Assembly: GCF_022810405.1 (NCBI RefSeq)
Contig: NZ_JALGQE010000004.1
Coordinates: 124,001 to 188,000 of the forward strand
DNA length: 64,000 bases
Direction of reading: 5' to 3'
Source: Rhodococcus sp. ARC_M5
GTDB lineage: Bacteria > Actinomycetota > Actinomycetes > Mycobacteriales > Mycobacteriaceae
A program made the translations under genes and the position numbers. How positions within the stretch are numbered: the first letter of the stretch is position 1; every line of letters begins with the position of its first letter. Positions 42,677-52,700 of this stretch are shown here, in pieces. The notes under the pieces are model-generated. The model saw only the letters and a list, made by a program, of their open reading frames with translations, did no database searches and had not been told where the DNA came from.

Positions 42677-42871
42677 ATGTTGCACAACCTCACCGGATGG
42701 CACGCCCTCATCGTTCTCGCCATCCTGCTGCTCGTGTTCGGTTCGACCAAGTTGCCGTCACTCGCCAAGGGCGTCGGCCAATCGATGCGCATCCTGAAAG
42801 ACGAAGTGCGCGTGGACAAGGCAGCATCTACGCCGGACGACGCCACCGTTCCGTACCGACACGCGTCATGA
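42677..42871 (+). CDS. tatA: TatA-type translocase subunit
   Basis: A 64-residue TatA/E protein: N-terminal membrane helix (WHALIVLAILLLVFGSTKLP) with the FG-x-x-KLP hinge, then an amphipathic helix (LAKGVGQSMRILKDEV). GAAGGAAAA precedes the ATG. TatA subunits form the pore through which folded twin-arginine proteins pass. It overlaps tatC by ATGA. This is an accessory copy placed in the operon of a Tat substrate. Confidence 0.9.
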   Translation: MLHNLTGWHALIVLAILLLVFGSTKLPSLAKGVGQSMRILKDEVRVDKAASTPDDATVPYRHAS

Positions 42872-43644
42872 CCACGGCCACCGCCGCGCGAGGCGTAATG
42901 CCCCTTGCCGGGCACATACGCGAGGCCCGTCGCCGCGCTGTCCGCGCGGCGGTGTCCCTGCTCGTCGGCATTGCCATCGGATTCACCCTCTCCGATCAGA
43001 TCCTCGACATCCTCCGCGCGCCCGTCGAAGAACTGGCTCTCACCCGTCAGGCCAGTCTCAATTTCGAGACCGTCACCGGCGCTTTCGATCTCGAACTGAA
43101 GATCGCCCTGTTTACCGGCGTGATCGTGTCGTCTCCGGTGTGGCTGCGTGAGCTGTTCGCCTACCTGACCCCCGGCATGACGCGTCGGGAGAAGAAGTAC
43201 GTCTACGGATTCTCCGCGGCCGCCGCTCCACTCTTCGTCGCCGGCTGTCTGTTCGGATTCGCCATCTTCCCTCGCATGGTCAGTGTGCTCGCCGGGTTCT
43301 CCTCCGACCAGGACAGCACCATCCTCAACGCCTCGTACTACGTCGATTTCGTCATGAAGATCGTGCTGGCCACCGGTATCGCCTTCGTCCTTCCGGCATT
43401 GCTCGTGATGCTCAATTGCCTCGGAATCCTCTCCGCACGCAGGCTACGCAGCAGCTGGCGCATCAGCATCGTCGCCATCGCCCTGTTCAGCGCACTGGTC
43501 ACGCCCGCCGCCGATGTCCTGTCCATGTTCCTCGTCGCGCTACCGATGGCAACACTGTTCGGCGCAGCGATCGCGATCACCGGCGTACACGACAGACGCG
43601 CCCTCACCCCACCGAAACCGGAGCTCTCATCATGTTCGGCTTGA
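42868..43644 (+). CDS. tatC: TatC-type translocase subunit
   Basis: A 258-residue six-helix receptor of the twin-arginine translocase. It begins MPLAGHIREARRRAVRAA, the family's conserved N-terminal motif (normally HLxELRxR, here HIREARRR), and has SSPVWLRELFAYLTPGM and the FVLPALLVMLN segment. Normal length is 240-260. It is flanked by tatA and tatB genes with overlapping codons. The HIREA variant suggests a specialised receptor. Confidence 0.92.
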   Translation: MTTATAARGVMPLAGHIREARRRAVRAAVSLLVGIAIGFTLSDQILDILRAPVEELALTRQASLNFETVTGAFDLELKIALFTGVIVSSPVWLRELFAYLTPGMTRREKKYVYGFSAAAAPLFVAGCLFGFAIFPRMVSVLAGFSSDQDSTILNASYYVDFVMKIVLATGIAFVLPALLVMLNCLGILSARRLRSSWRISIVAIALFSALVTPAADVLSMFLVALPMATLFGAAIAITGVHDRRALTPPKPELSSCSA

Positions 43645-44048
43645 CCTTCGAGAAACTGTTCCTGGTCGCGATCATCGCCGGGTTCGTCCTCGGCCCCGCA
43701 CGCCTCCCCGGATACGCCCATCAACTCGGACGGGCCGTGCGTGCCGTGCGCCATTTCGTCGAATCGACCCGCAGCGCAGCGGAAGACGAGATGGGTGTTC
43801 CGCTGCGGCGCAGCGAGTGGGAATCCATGGACTTACGGCAGTACGACCCCCGCCGCGTCGTCAGCGACGCTTTACGTGACACCGACGCACTGCGTGAGAC
43901 CGACTCCCCATCGGAACAGGTGCGCGCCGAGGCTGCCCGAGTTCGGCCCGGTCAGAAGTACCTGATCACCGGGACGGCGTCGCATCCGCACCGGATTCTC
44001 CTCGACTCACTTTCCGAGGACGACCCGCGACGCATCGCCGCGCAGTAG
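43632..44048 (+). CDS. tatB: TatB-type translocase subunit
   Basis: A 138-residue TatA/B-family protein. One membrane helix (FEKLFLVAIIAGFVLGPARLP) ends in the GPxRLP hinge typical of TatB, followed by a long amphipathic helix (HQLGRAVRAVRHFVESTRSA) and a polar tail. It overlaps tatC by 13 bases. With tatA and tatC it makes a complete translocase. TatB and TatC together recognise the twin-arginine signal. Confidence 0.87.
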   Translation: MFGLTFEKLFLVAIIAGFVLGPARLPGYAHQLGRAVRAVRHFVESTRSAAEDEMGVPLRRSEWESMDLRQYDPRRVVSDALRDTDALRETDSPSEQVRAEAARVRPGQKYLITGTASHPHRILLDSLSEDDPRRIAAQ

Positions 44049-44059
44049 ATTCGGAGATT

Positions 44060-45457
44060 GTGAACACGGCGAACATTGCGGTCCCCGATGGTTGGTACTC
44101 GTTGGTGTCGACCGGGCACGAAGTACACGCAGTCCCGAGTCCGACATCGGTTGTGGCAGCGTCGGATTTCGGCGTCAACGTCAGTGCTGCGCGTCCCGGT
44201 GAGGTCTCGGTGACCATCGAAAACGCGTACCGCCCTCCGACCGATCATGTTCCGAAGGGGTGGACCCTCGAAGCGTCCGGGACCTTCATTGCCGCAACGC
44301 TGTTGCGCGTCGAGACCCCGGACGGCATCGTTCACGACGAGTTCCCCGACTTTGCGCAGATCATCCTTCCCTCCGAGATGACGTATCGGATGTTCCGAAA
44401 GTTTCGGGACGACACCGGCCTCGAGCAGCATCTCTTCGAACTCACACCGGCGATGATTCTCGACGCGCAAGGACGACCCGCGCGCTTCGAGACAATCCAG
44501 CGCGCTCACCCGGACCCCGACGACGTCACAAGGTGGGAAGTCGCATGCCCCACGTCGGCACCCGGCGCGTCCGTCATGGTCAACGGAAGCGGGGCCGATC
44601 GAGCCGAGGCGTTGCGCGCGGTCGTCGACAACGGCCTGAACCTGTTGCACAGCGAGACACCCGATGCGAGCCCGCTGTCGCCGATCTTCGTGGCGTTGGG
44701 TGCGGAGTTCGCCTGGGTCAGGGGTTTCGGCGATCCAGCGTTGTCGACGTCGGACCTCGCGCAGGTGGTTCTCGACGGCATCGAGGGTGAGCGGCGCTCT
44801 GCCGTCGAGCGCGCCGCTGCTTTTTCTACCCGTTCGTCACGCCCGCCTGTCAAATATTCGACGCACTCATCGAGTGTCACGCAGCAATGGAATCGGATCG
44901 CCGCGTGGCTCGAGAACAATATTCCGAACTACGTCGTCACGGGTGCCGACGAGACGCGCATTGCCGATGCCCAGAGGCGAACCGGAGTGGAGTGGCCGAG
45001 CGAGCTCATCGAACTCTTCCGGTGCGTCGACGGCCTTCCTCGTGAGCCATGGATGGTCCTGTTTCCGAAATACGAGCTGTTCGGTCTCGACGCGATGCTC
45101 GAGGACCGTGCAATGATGACCGACATCTGGCAGACCGGCGATGCCGAGAACGATCCCGACCGGGTGATCTCCACGACCGCAGGCGAAGCCGCGTGGACCT
45201 TCCTCGACGAATTCATCCCGATCGCGGGGATGGACGGCTACTCCCTGTTCGTCGACACCCGCCCGGGCGAGTTGAACGGCTGCGTGACCGTCTTCGACAA
45301 GGTGAACTCCGACGATGCTGGGCCGCAATGGCTTTCCATCAGCGCTCTGCTCGACGATCTTGCAACCAGTCTCGAGACAGGAAGGCCGTTCGACGGAGGG
45401 TGGCGGCACGCAATCGTCGACGGGCATCTGGCGTGGGACATTGAGGTCGAGTGGTGA
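44060..45457 (+). CDS. SMI1/KNR4-domain protein with an unknown N-terminal half
   Basis: A 465-residue soluble protein. The C-terminal 200 residues resemble SMI1/KNR4 (WNRIAAWLENNIPNYVVTGA; TGVEWPSELIELFRCVDGLP; LDEFIPIAG), a fold common in bacterial immunity proteins. The N-terminal 250 residues resemble no family I know. A GTG start at 44060 gives 11 bases from tatB. No toxin gene is adjacent. A role in immunity is possible from the fold alone. Confidence 0.72.
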   Translation: MNTANIAVPDGWYSLVSTGHEVHAVPSPTSVVAASDFGVNVSAARPGEVSVTIENAYRPPTDHVPKGWTLEASGTFIAATLLRVETPDGIVHDEFPDFAQIILPSEMTYRMFRKFRDDTGLEQHLFELTPAMILDAQGRPARFETIQRAHPDPDDVTRWEVACPTSAPGASVMVNGSGADRAEALRAVVDNGLNLLHSETPDASPLSPIFVALGAEFAWVRGFGDPALSTSDLAQVVLDGIEGERRSAVERAAAFSTRSSRPPVKYSTHSSSVTQQWNRIAAWLENNIPNYVVTGADETRIADAQRRTGVEWPSELIELFRCVDGLPREPWMVLFPKYELFGLDAMLEDRAMMTDIWQTGDAENDPDRVISTTAGEAAWTFLDEFIPIAGMDGYSLFVDTRPGELNGCVTVFDKVNSDDAGPQWLSISALLDDLATSLETGRPFDGGWRHAIVDGHLAWDIEVEW

Positions 45458-45503
45458 CAAACCATTGGCTGGACCCCAGCGCCGAGGGTGTAAGACGCGC
45501 GAC

Positions 45504-46067
45504 TCACCGCAGGTAACAGCCCGTGGTGATCATCAGCGCGGTGCGTCCACCTGCACCCAGCAGTATTCGGCCGCCGTCGGGGTCACGCATACTCACCGAA
45601 CGACTTTGTCCATCTTCACGGTTGAGATCGACTCCGTCGAAACCATTGGCCACAGCGATGCTATCGACAGCCTCGAGCACTGCCGCCCATCGATCGGACG
45701 GGATGGGAGTATCGGAACTGTACGGCAGCAGTTTCACCTCGACCCCCGGCGTGTTCGAATACGGGGCGCTGCAGGGTGATTCGCTGCGCGCTCGGGTGGT
45801 GGACCATTCCAGGCCCGGCACGAGTGCCGAAATGGCCGCCTTGATGTCCTCCTGCATTTGCTCGAACTTCGGTTCGACAACGCTCTGCCGCCCCGGCCGT
45901 TGCTTCAACTCCTCGGTCAGCGCGGCGGTCTCCTCGGCCCTGATCTCCGAATCCGCCTTCCCCCGCGGACGCTGGTCCCCCTCGTACGGCTCCGCTGTGT
46001 TGCTCATGCACCCTCCCAGGAATACGGCAGCGAGTACGGCTGCGCACGCACGTCGCGGTCTCGTCAT
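45504..46067 (-). CDS. Lipoprotein, mycobacterial LppA/LppJ-like
   Basis: A 187-residue lipoprotein: signal RRACAAVLAAVFLGGC, then a charged region (RAEETAALTEELKQRPG) and a domain with paired cysteines (SPCSAPYSN and TTGCYLR) that may form a disulfide. The layout resembles small lipoproteins that sit next to DUF1023 genes in mycobacteria. Its start overlaps the stop of the DUF1023 gene, so the two are co-translated. Function unknown; probably envelope-attached partner of the hydrolase. Confidence 0.75.
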   Translation of the reverse strand: MTRPRRACAAVLAAVFLGGCMSNTAEPYEGDQRPRGKADSEIRAEETAALTEELKQRPGRQSVVEPKFEQMQEDIKAAISALVPGLEWSTTRARSESPCSAPYSNTPGVEVKLLPYSSDTPIPSDRWAAVLEAVDSIAVANGFDGVDLNREDGQSRSVSMRDPDGGRILLGAGGRTALMITTGCYLR

Positions 46068-47788
46068 CGGGCCACCGCCACATCGGGAATGCCGGCGATC
46101 ACGGCAGCTTGATTGAACTGACTGGTGGTGTCCAGCTTGTAATAGTCACTGTGACTTCCCATCCGGTCGATGAGGGGGCCGGTGAATCGATCGGTGGACA
46201 TCAGCGTGACGTCGGTACCGTCGGGCATCACGATGTCGGCGGCTCGGGTCGACAGATCGTGCACTCCGGCGATCTCGCGTGGATCACCGTCGAACCGGGC
46301 CAACGCAGCGACACCGTCTCCCCCGGACGCGAGGGTGTACGCGTCACCGTTGATGTGCAGTGCGCCGAGGTTGTCGGTACCCACACCGGGCGAACCCATG
46401 AACACCGCGTCGTCCACACCGGTACCGTCCTGCAACGCGAATCCTGTTGTGACAGAACCATAGGAGTGCCCGACGGCCGTCAGATGGGGATCGTCCGAAC
46501 GCGAGGCATCGATGCCGTCGAGGAAGGACGCCAGTCGGTCACCTCCGGTCCGTGCCATGTCGTCGGACAGCACCCCCACATTCTGCGGTGACTCGTATCC
46601 CATGAAGGCCACCGACGCGACGCTCTGCCCGGCAGTGTCGGTGCTGTAATGGTCGAGTTGCCACTCGGACAGATCCCGCACGGACGCTGCGTCGCGCACC
46701 AGGTTGGCCAAGCCGCCGTCGACGGTACTGGTGAAGCCCGGGGTGTGTACGGACACGTGATCGGCGGTGTCCACGTCGCCCACCGCGACCACTGCGGTGG
46801 CCAGCGTCTGGCCGGGCGAGGCGTCGAAGGACAGCAATTGCCTGTCCGGGAACGGGATTCGATTGCCTTCCGAATCCAGCGCCACGTTTCCGTCCTGCCC
46901 CACCTCGAACATAGCGCGTTCGACGGCATCCAGAGATGCCCGCTTGTCCAGTGCGAGTTGCAGCCTCTTCTCGTCCATCGCGTTCTGTGTCTGCTCGAAG
47001 CGAGCCCGCGCTTCGTTGATCTGCCCGTCGATGGTGCTGCGATCGATCTCGAGTTGCATCAGGTTGGCCGTCGACCGTTCGGCGGCGGGGATGCCGTCGA
47101 GGTCCCCGATCCAGTAGGGGCGCTCCGCGCGGACGTAGGCACGCTGATCGTCGGTGAGCGAATCCCACCACTGGTTGTTCTCGGCGGGCTTGCCGTCTCC
47201 CGGCGGCATCGGGGCCTTCATCGATCCCTGATCACTACCGAAATCGGCTGCCTCGCGTACGTCGGTGCTGCCGTGGTCGGTGATCGAATTCTGCGCCGCG
47301 GCACTCATCACTGCGGCCGCGTTCTCTTCGATCTCCGTTCCGCGACGCACGATTTCGCCGACGCGGTCGAGGAGTTCGGCTTCGAGTCGTTGACGGTCCG
47401 CGGCGTAGGCGTCGGTCTGATTCGGCGGTCGCTCGAAAGCCCATCTGTCCCAGAGCGTGTTGTCGTTGCACACGGCGAAGTCGTTCGCGAAAGCCAGCGA
47501 CGAGACGTCGGCGAGCGCTCGTTTCAGTGCGGTGACGCCATCTTCGGTGTCGTCGGTGAGCCTCTTGACGGCCCCGGCCTGCGCCGCCGAGTCGGTCAGG
47601 TGGTCTACGACGGCATCGAACGCGCGGCGTGCCTCCTCGCTGGTCTCCCCTACCCAGCCGTCGACGACCCCGAGACGATCGAGCTGATCACCCAGTTCGA
47701 TCAGGGTGCTGATTCTGCTGGCGAGCGAGCTGCTGAGCCGCTCGAGCCCCGCCGTGTCCCAGTCGTTGATTCCCCCGATGTCAACCAC
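46064..47788 (-). CDS. DUF1023 alpha/beta hydrolase with WXG-like N-terminal helical region
   Basis: A 574-residue protein. The N-terminal 150 residues are helical and contain DGWVGETSEEARRAFDAV, like WXG100/LXG secretion domains. The C-terminal 200 residues are the DUF1023 alpha/beta hydrolase with nucleophile elbow AVGHSYGSV, AFMGYESP and the late histidine in GSHSDYY. No signal peptide, so export would need a type VII system. GTG starts at 47788 or 47821 are possible. It is divergent from a WXG100-like gene and coupled to a lipoprotein gene. Substrate unknown. Confidence 0.85.
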   Translation of the reverse strand: MVDIGGINDWDTAGLERLSSSLASRISTLIELGDQLDRLGVVDGWVGETSEEARRAFDAVVDHLTDSAAQAGAVKRLTDDTEDGVTALKRALADVSSLAFANDFAVCNDNTLWDRWAFERPPNQTDAYAADRQRLEAELLDRVGEIVRRGTEIEENAAAVMSAAAQNSITDHGSTDVREAADFGSDQGSMKAPMPPGDGKPAENNQWWDSLTDDQRAYVRAERPYWIGDLDGIPAAERSTANLMQLEIDRSTIDGQINEARARFEQTQNAMDEKRLQLALDKRASLDAVERAMFEVGQDGNVALDSEGNRIPFPDRQLLSFDASPGQTLATAVVAVGDVDTADHVSVHTPGFTSTVDGGLANLVRDAASVRDLSEWQLDHYSTDTAGQSVASVAFMGYESPQNVGVLSDDMARTGGDRLASFLDGIDASRSDDPHLTAVGHSYGSVTTGFALQDGTGVDDAVFMGSPGVGTDNLGALHINGDAYTLASGGDGVAALARFDGDPREIAGVHDLSTRAADIVMPDGTDVTLMSTDRFTGPLIDRMGSHSDYYKLDTTSQFNQAAVIAGIPDVAVAR

Positions 47789-47876
47789 GCGGTCAAGATA
47801 CCAGCCCACTACCCGCCCCACCGGGTGTTACGTTCACCGTAGTGACAGGCACCAACAGCCTCGGGGGAGGAATGTG

Positions 47877-48176
47877 ATGGGGGATCGTCTGGACGTCGAC
47901 GTGGCCGCGCTTCTCGACGCAGCGGGCAGAACCGACCTTGCGATCGAGATGGCGTCCGAAGATCTGGCCGTGGTGGCACGCGATATGTCGACGGGTGCAG
48001 CGTGTTGGCCGGGAGCAGCAGGCACGGCGTACTCCGCCCTCATGGCTGCGTGGGACACAGCCGATTCGACGCTGTCCACCGAGGTGAAAGATCTTGCTCG
48101 AAAGCTGCAGGCAGCGGCACGAGACTACGCAGAGGCCGAGGCTCGAACGGAGGCGCAGATTCGCGGTACCGGCTGA
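47877..48176 (+). CDS. WXG100/ESX-like small helical protein
   Basis: A 99-residue two-helix protein. The turn between the helices reads CWPGAAGTAYSAL, with the W-x-G of the WXG100 superfamily, and near the C-terminus YAEAE fits the YxxxD/E export signal. GGGGGAGG precedes the start (ATG 47877; a GTG at 47874 is in frame). Such proteins are exported by type VII (ESX) systems, usually as dimers, here perhaps with the N-terminal region of the divergent DUF1023 protein. No ESX machinery gene is in the window. Confidence 0.72.
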   Translation: MGDRLDVDVAALLDAAGRTDLAIEMASEDLAVVARDMSTGAACWPGAAGTAYSALMAAWDTADSTLSTEVKDLARKLQAAARDYAEAEARTEAQIRGTG

Positions 48177-48845
48177 CTACACCGGACGGAAGCCCGCACC
48201 CGGAGCCCCCGACTCACTCAGCAAGCGCACCGATTCCGACGCCGATGCGTAGGCGGTGGGACTGAGCAACGGAGCGCCCGAGGCATGGCTGGCGATTCCG
48301 ACGAGCGTGGTGCCGGCCATGAGTGGGGCACCGGAGTCGGCCCATACGGTGACGGCATCGGACATCAGATCGCTGCCCCGGGTCTCGACGATGGTGCCGC
48401 ACGTCAGTCCGCTGCCGAGCCCGCTCTTGCAGACCGGCTGCCCCACCGATCCGATGCCGATGTCCGTCACGGTGATTCCGCCCAGACTCGCCACCGGCGT
48501 GACCTTGGTGGGATCGAGGACGATGACGCCGTAATCGGGTCCCCAATGCCCGACGGCCGTAGTGCCGACCGGGGCCGCGGGCGATCCGACGAGCGTGACG
48601 GGCAGACCCGTACGCAGAATGCAGTGGCCTGCGGTGAGGGCAACGAGTCGGCCGGCGTCGTCGTATCCGACGGCCGCGATGGAGCAGGCGGTGAGGTCGT
48701 CGATGCCGCCGGTGGTGACGAAGCCACTGCCGGGCCCGACGACCGGAAGGGGTGCTGCAGCAGCAACTCCGGGAGCCATCGCGCTGAACGTCAGGACCGC
48801 GGCAGCGAACAGTCCACTGACACAACCGAGTCGGGCATTCTTCAT
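48177..48845 (-). CDS. Secreted trypsin-like serine protease
   Basis: A 222-residue exported protease of the chymotrypsin fold (S1). The signal peptide (VSGLFAAAVLTFSAMAPGVA) is followed by the catalytic histidine in LVALTAGHC, the aspartate in GPDYGVIVL and the serine in WADSGAPLM. The glycine normally before DSG is alanine here. Cysteine pairs (TACS/GHC and VCKSG/LTCG) suggest disulfides. The ATG at 48845 is chosen for its AAAGGA site. It ends against the WXG100-like gene and precedes the methyltransferase on the other side; substrate unknown. Confidence 0.85.
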   Translation of the reverse strand: MKNARLGCVSGLFAAAVLTFSAMAPGVAAAAPLPVVGPGSGFVTTGGIDDLTACSIAAVGYDDAGRLVALTAGHCILRTGLPVTLVGSPAAPVGTTAVGHWGPDYGVIVLDPTKVTPVASLGGITVTDIGIGSVGQPVCKSGLGSGLTCGTIVETRGSDLMSDAVTVWADSGAPLMAGTTLVGIASHASGAPLLSPTAYASASESVRLLSESGAPGAGFRPV

Positions 48846-48860
48846 GGTGGGCATTCCTTT

Positions 48861-49739
48861 TCACTCCACAGGGATGTCTGCAGCCGCCAGCGTGAATTGC
48901 ACAACGTCGATGCGTGAACTCTTGAATCGGGCCGACGAGCCGGTGAGGTACTGAACGTACTTGTCGTACGTCGCCTCCGAGGACACGGCGATGGCCTCGT
49001 CCCGGGACGCGATCAACTTCTCGGCCCACGTGTCGAGGGTCCTCGCGTAGTGCAGCCTTAAGGGATGCTCCCGAAGCAACTCGAACCCGGCTTCGGCAGC
49101 CTTGGACTTGATCACCTTGACGAGCGTCAACTGTCCGCCGGGAAAGATGTCGCGCAGGATGAAGCGGGAGAAATGCGCATCCTCGCGCGTGAGTCCGCCC
49201 GCACCGGAAGCCGGATCGGGTGGCGTGATGACGATGGTGTGCAACAACATTCGACCATCGGCCGACAGTAGCGAGCGGCACTTCGCGAAGAACGCCGAGT
49301 ATCGATTGCGCCGAAAGTGCTCGAACGCGCCGATGCTGACGATCCGGTCGACGGGCTCGTCGAATTCCTCCCACCCCTGCAGCCGAATGTCGACGGTGCG
49401 GTCACTCGACAGGTCGGCCACGACGGCGCGGCCGTGCTCGTACTGATTGCGGCTCAACGTCAGACCGATGACGTTGACGTCGTACTTCTCGACCGCCCGC
49501 TTGGCGAGAGCTCCCCAACCGCAACCGATGTCGAGCAACGTCATGCCCGGCTTCAGGTCGAGCTTGCCGAGGGCGAGGTCGATCTTGGCCGTCTGCGCCT
49601 CCTCCAGCGTCATGTCGTCACGCTCGAAGTAGGCGCAGCTGTACGTCATACTCGGATCGAGGAACAGAGCGAAGAACTCGTCCGACAGGTCGTAATGCGC
49701 TCGCACGTCATCGACGTACGGCTCCAGTTGTTCGCTCAT
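48861..49739 (-). CDS. Mycolic-acid cyclopropane synthase family methyltransferase
   Basis: A 292-residue SAM methyltransferase very close in motif to mycobacterial CmaA/UmaA: RAHYDLSDEFFALFLDPSMT, YSCAYFERDDMTLEEAQ, SAM loop LDIGCGWGALAKRA, and IVSIGAFEHFRRNRY with the active-site glutamate. These enzymes methylate or cyclopropanate double bonds of long acyl chains. It starts at the very stop of the NRPS gene, and the two are translationally coupled, which suggests action on an acyl chain tied to the NRPS product or on mycolates in the same process. Confidence 0.9.
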   Translation of the reverse strand: MSEQLEPYVDDVRAHYDLSDEFFALFLDPSMTYSCAYFERDDMTLEEAQTAKIDLALGKLDLKPGMTLLDIGCGWGALAKRAVEKYDVNVIGLTLSRNQYEHGRAVVADLSSDRTVDIRLQGWEEFDEPVDRIVSIGAFEHFRRNRYSAFFAKCRSLLSADGRMLLHTIVITPPDPASGAGGLTREDAHFSRFILRDIFPGGQLTLVKVIKSKAAEAGFELLREHPLRLHYARTLDTWAEKLIASRDEAIAVSSEATYDKYVQYLTGSSARFKSSRIDVVQFTLAAADIPVE

Positions 49740-52700
49740 CACGCCACACCTTTCCCCACCGCATCGGTGCCGATCACTCGGCCTAGTGCACGGGCACCGA
49801 GCTCGCCCAGCATGTCTTCGTGTTCCACATCCACCCGATGCACCGACATCCGGCCGTCGACGAATTCCGTCCAATGCTGCGCACCGTGCGAGCCACGAGC
49901 GGCGAAGTAGTGCACCGGACCCGCGAACACAGCGGGCGAGTACGACGCCACCCAGGTGGGAGACATCGCGACGGGACGATACATTCGCTGCAGATGATCC
50001 TCGGTGAGAAACGCCAGTTCACTTCTGTTCTCGCGCAATCGATCCACGATGGCCTCGAACGAGTCACCCTCGACCCCGAGCTGACGAGCGAGATCGTCGA
50101 TGCCGAACTCCGAAGCCCCCTCCGGCACTGAGAGCTGGGCATCGACGAGCGCCAGCAGTGCGACGTCCTCACCCTCCGACTGCAGTTGCGCAGCAACAGC
50201 ATGCGCGATCACACCGCCGAGCGACCACCCGACCAGGTTATAGGGGCCGTGCGGCTGAACACCTCGGATCTCACGCACGTACCTCTCGGCGAACTCCTCG
50301 ATCGAGTTCGGTGCGGCGTCACCGTCGGCGATACCGGGCACCTGCAGCCCGTACAGCGGACGTTCGGTCTCCCCGAGCAGCGAGAAGTAACTCCAGGCAA
50401 TGCCGATGGCCGGGTGCACGCAGAACAGCGGTGCGCCCACACCCTCGGTCCGCAGCGGAAGCACCACCTCGAAGGCACTGTCGGCCCCCTGCTCGCCCGC
50501 ATCGAGTTGCGCGGCCAGGGCCGAGATCGTCGGATGCACCAGCAGCAGGCTGATGGGCAGTCGACGGCCCAGCCGGTCCCCCAGTGCATCCATCACCTGC
50601 ACCGCAGAGAGGGAGTGCCCGCCCAGATCGAAGAAGTTGTCGCCCACCCCGATGTCCTCGCCGGCCACCTGCAGCACGTCCGCGAACACCGCGTGCACCA
50701 ACAGTTCGCTTTCGGAGACCGGGACGCGCCGTTCGGTCGACATGACCGAGGGCTCGGGCAGCCTGCTCGCATCGACCTTGCCGGACAATGTCATCGGCAG
50801 CGCCTCGACGACGGTCACGGTACTGGGCACCATGTACGCCGGGAGCGTCCTCGCCAGGAACTCGCGAGCCTCCCGCGGTTCGACGCCACCCACCACGTAG
50901 GCAGCCAGAGAGTGCGCACGACCGATCACGCTGGCCTGACGCACATTCCGGTGACGCAGCAACGCTGCCTCCACCTCGGACAACTCGATGCGATGGCCGC
51001 GAATCTTCACCTGTGAATCCACTCGGCCCAGATATTCGAGTTCGCGATCGCTGCCCAGCACAACCCAGCGCACGAGATCGCCTGTGCGGTAGAGCCGTCC
51101 GTCGCCGAAGGGATCGGCAACGAAGCTGCTCGCCGTCGTTCCGCTCTGCCCCACGTATCCTTCGGCAAGACCGGCCCCACCGAGGTAGAGCTCCCCGACG
51201 ACGTTGTTCGCCACCGGGCGCAACCGGGCGTCGAGGACCACGGCGTCGAAGCCGCGAACCGGTCCGCCGATGGTCACCGGGCTTGCCGGGCCCCACTCAC
51301 GCTGGTCGCTGGTGCAGGTACTCATGACGGTCCCCTCGGTGGGGCCGTAGGCGTTGAACACCGAGCGATCACGTGACCATCGCTGCAACAGAGCAGAATT
51401 GGCGGCTTCGCCCGCCATGACGATGACGCGAAGCGACGGCACTGCCTCCGCGTCGGTCACCTGCAGCACGGTCGGTGTGAGGCAGGCGTGGGTCACCTGA
51501 TGTCGATCGATGAGCGCTTCGAGTTCGCGCCCTCCGTGCACCTCGGACGGAACGATCACCACGGCGGCTCCCGCGCCGACGGCCATCAAGGTCTCGAAGA
51601 TCGATGCGTCGAAGCTCGGGGATGCGAACTGCAGTACCCGGGATCCCGGCTCGACGTCGAACAGGTCTCGTTGGCTCTGCACCAGATTCGCGATGCCGCG
51701 GTGCGTCACCCGCACGCCTTTGGGTGCCCCGGTCGAACCGGAGGTGTAGACGACGTAGGCCACGCTGTCCAGCGGTGCGTCCCGCACGTCGACGCGGTCA
51801 AGTTCGTCGCCGGTGACGCTCACCCAGTCGCTACCGACCGAGTGAAAGTCTGCAGCCGAGATTCCCGTGACCGGCGCTGCCCGATCGAGGATCTCCTGTA
51901 CCCGAGCCACGGGTTGAGACGGGTCGATGGACAGGAAGCCGGCACCGGTCTTGGCCACGGCCCAGATCGCGATGAGGTACTCGACGGAGCGAGGGTAGGC
52001 GATCGCCACCAGCGCACCGGGTCGAGCGCCCGCACGTATCAGTCTGTCTGCCAGGGCATTCGACTGTCGGGCCACCTCGCGGTAGGTCAACGACCGTGAG
52101 TCGTCGATCACGGCGGTATTGTCCGGCCAGCTCGTCACTGCCTGCTCGAACACCGCCGCCAGTGTGCAGCGTTCGGGTGCGCTGTCTCGGTGGGAGGCAA
52201 CGGCCGACGGAGCGTGCCCGAAATCTGCGCTGCCGAGCCGGGCGTCCGGCTGCGCCCCGACCAGGGCCAACACCTCGGTCAGACGCTCGGCAAGTCCGAG
52301 AATCACCGAGCGCGAGAACCGGGCGGGCGAGTACCCGAGATGGCCGATCAGTCCGGACTCGGACTCCGCGACCACGACCTCGAGGTCGAACTGCGTGGCC
52401 GTGATGTCCACGCGACGCGGGGCGATCTGCGAGGACCCGAGTTCGATTGTCGGAGTTGCCATGTCGCCGAAGGCCAGGAGCACCTGGAACAGCGGATGGG
52501 TATCGACGGCGCGGGTGGGTTGCACGGCGTCCACCACCCACTCGAACGGTACGTCCGAGTTAGCAAATGCGTCGAGATCGCGGTCTCGCACGGCGGTCAC
52601 GAAGTCCGCGAACGTCATCGATGGATCGGCCTGTGTCCTGAGGACGACGGTACCGACGAACATGCCGACGAGGTGGTCGAGCGCGGGGTCGGATCGGCCC

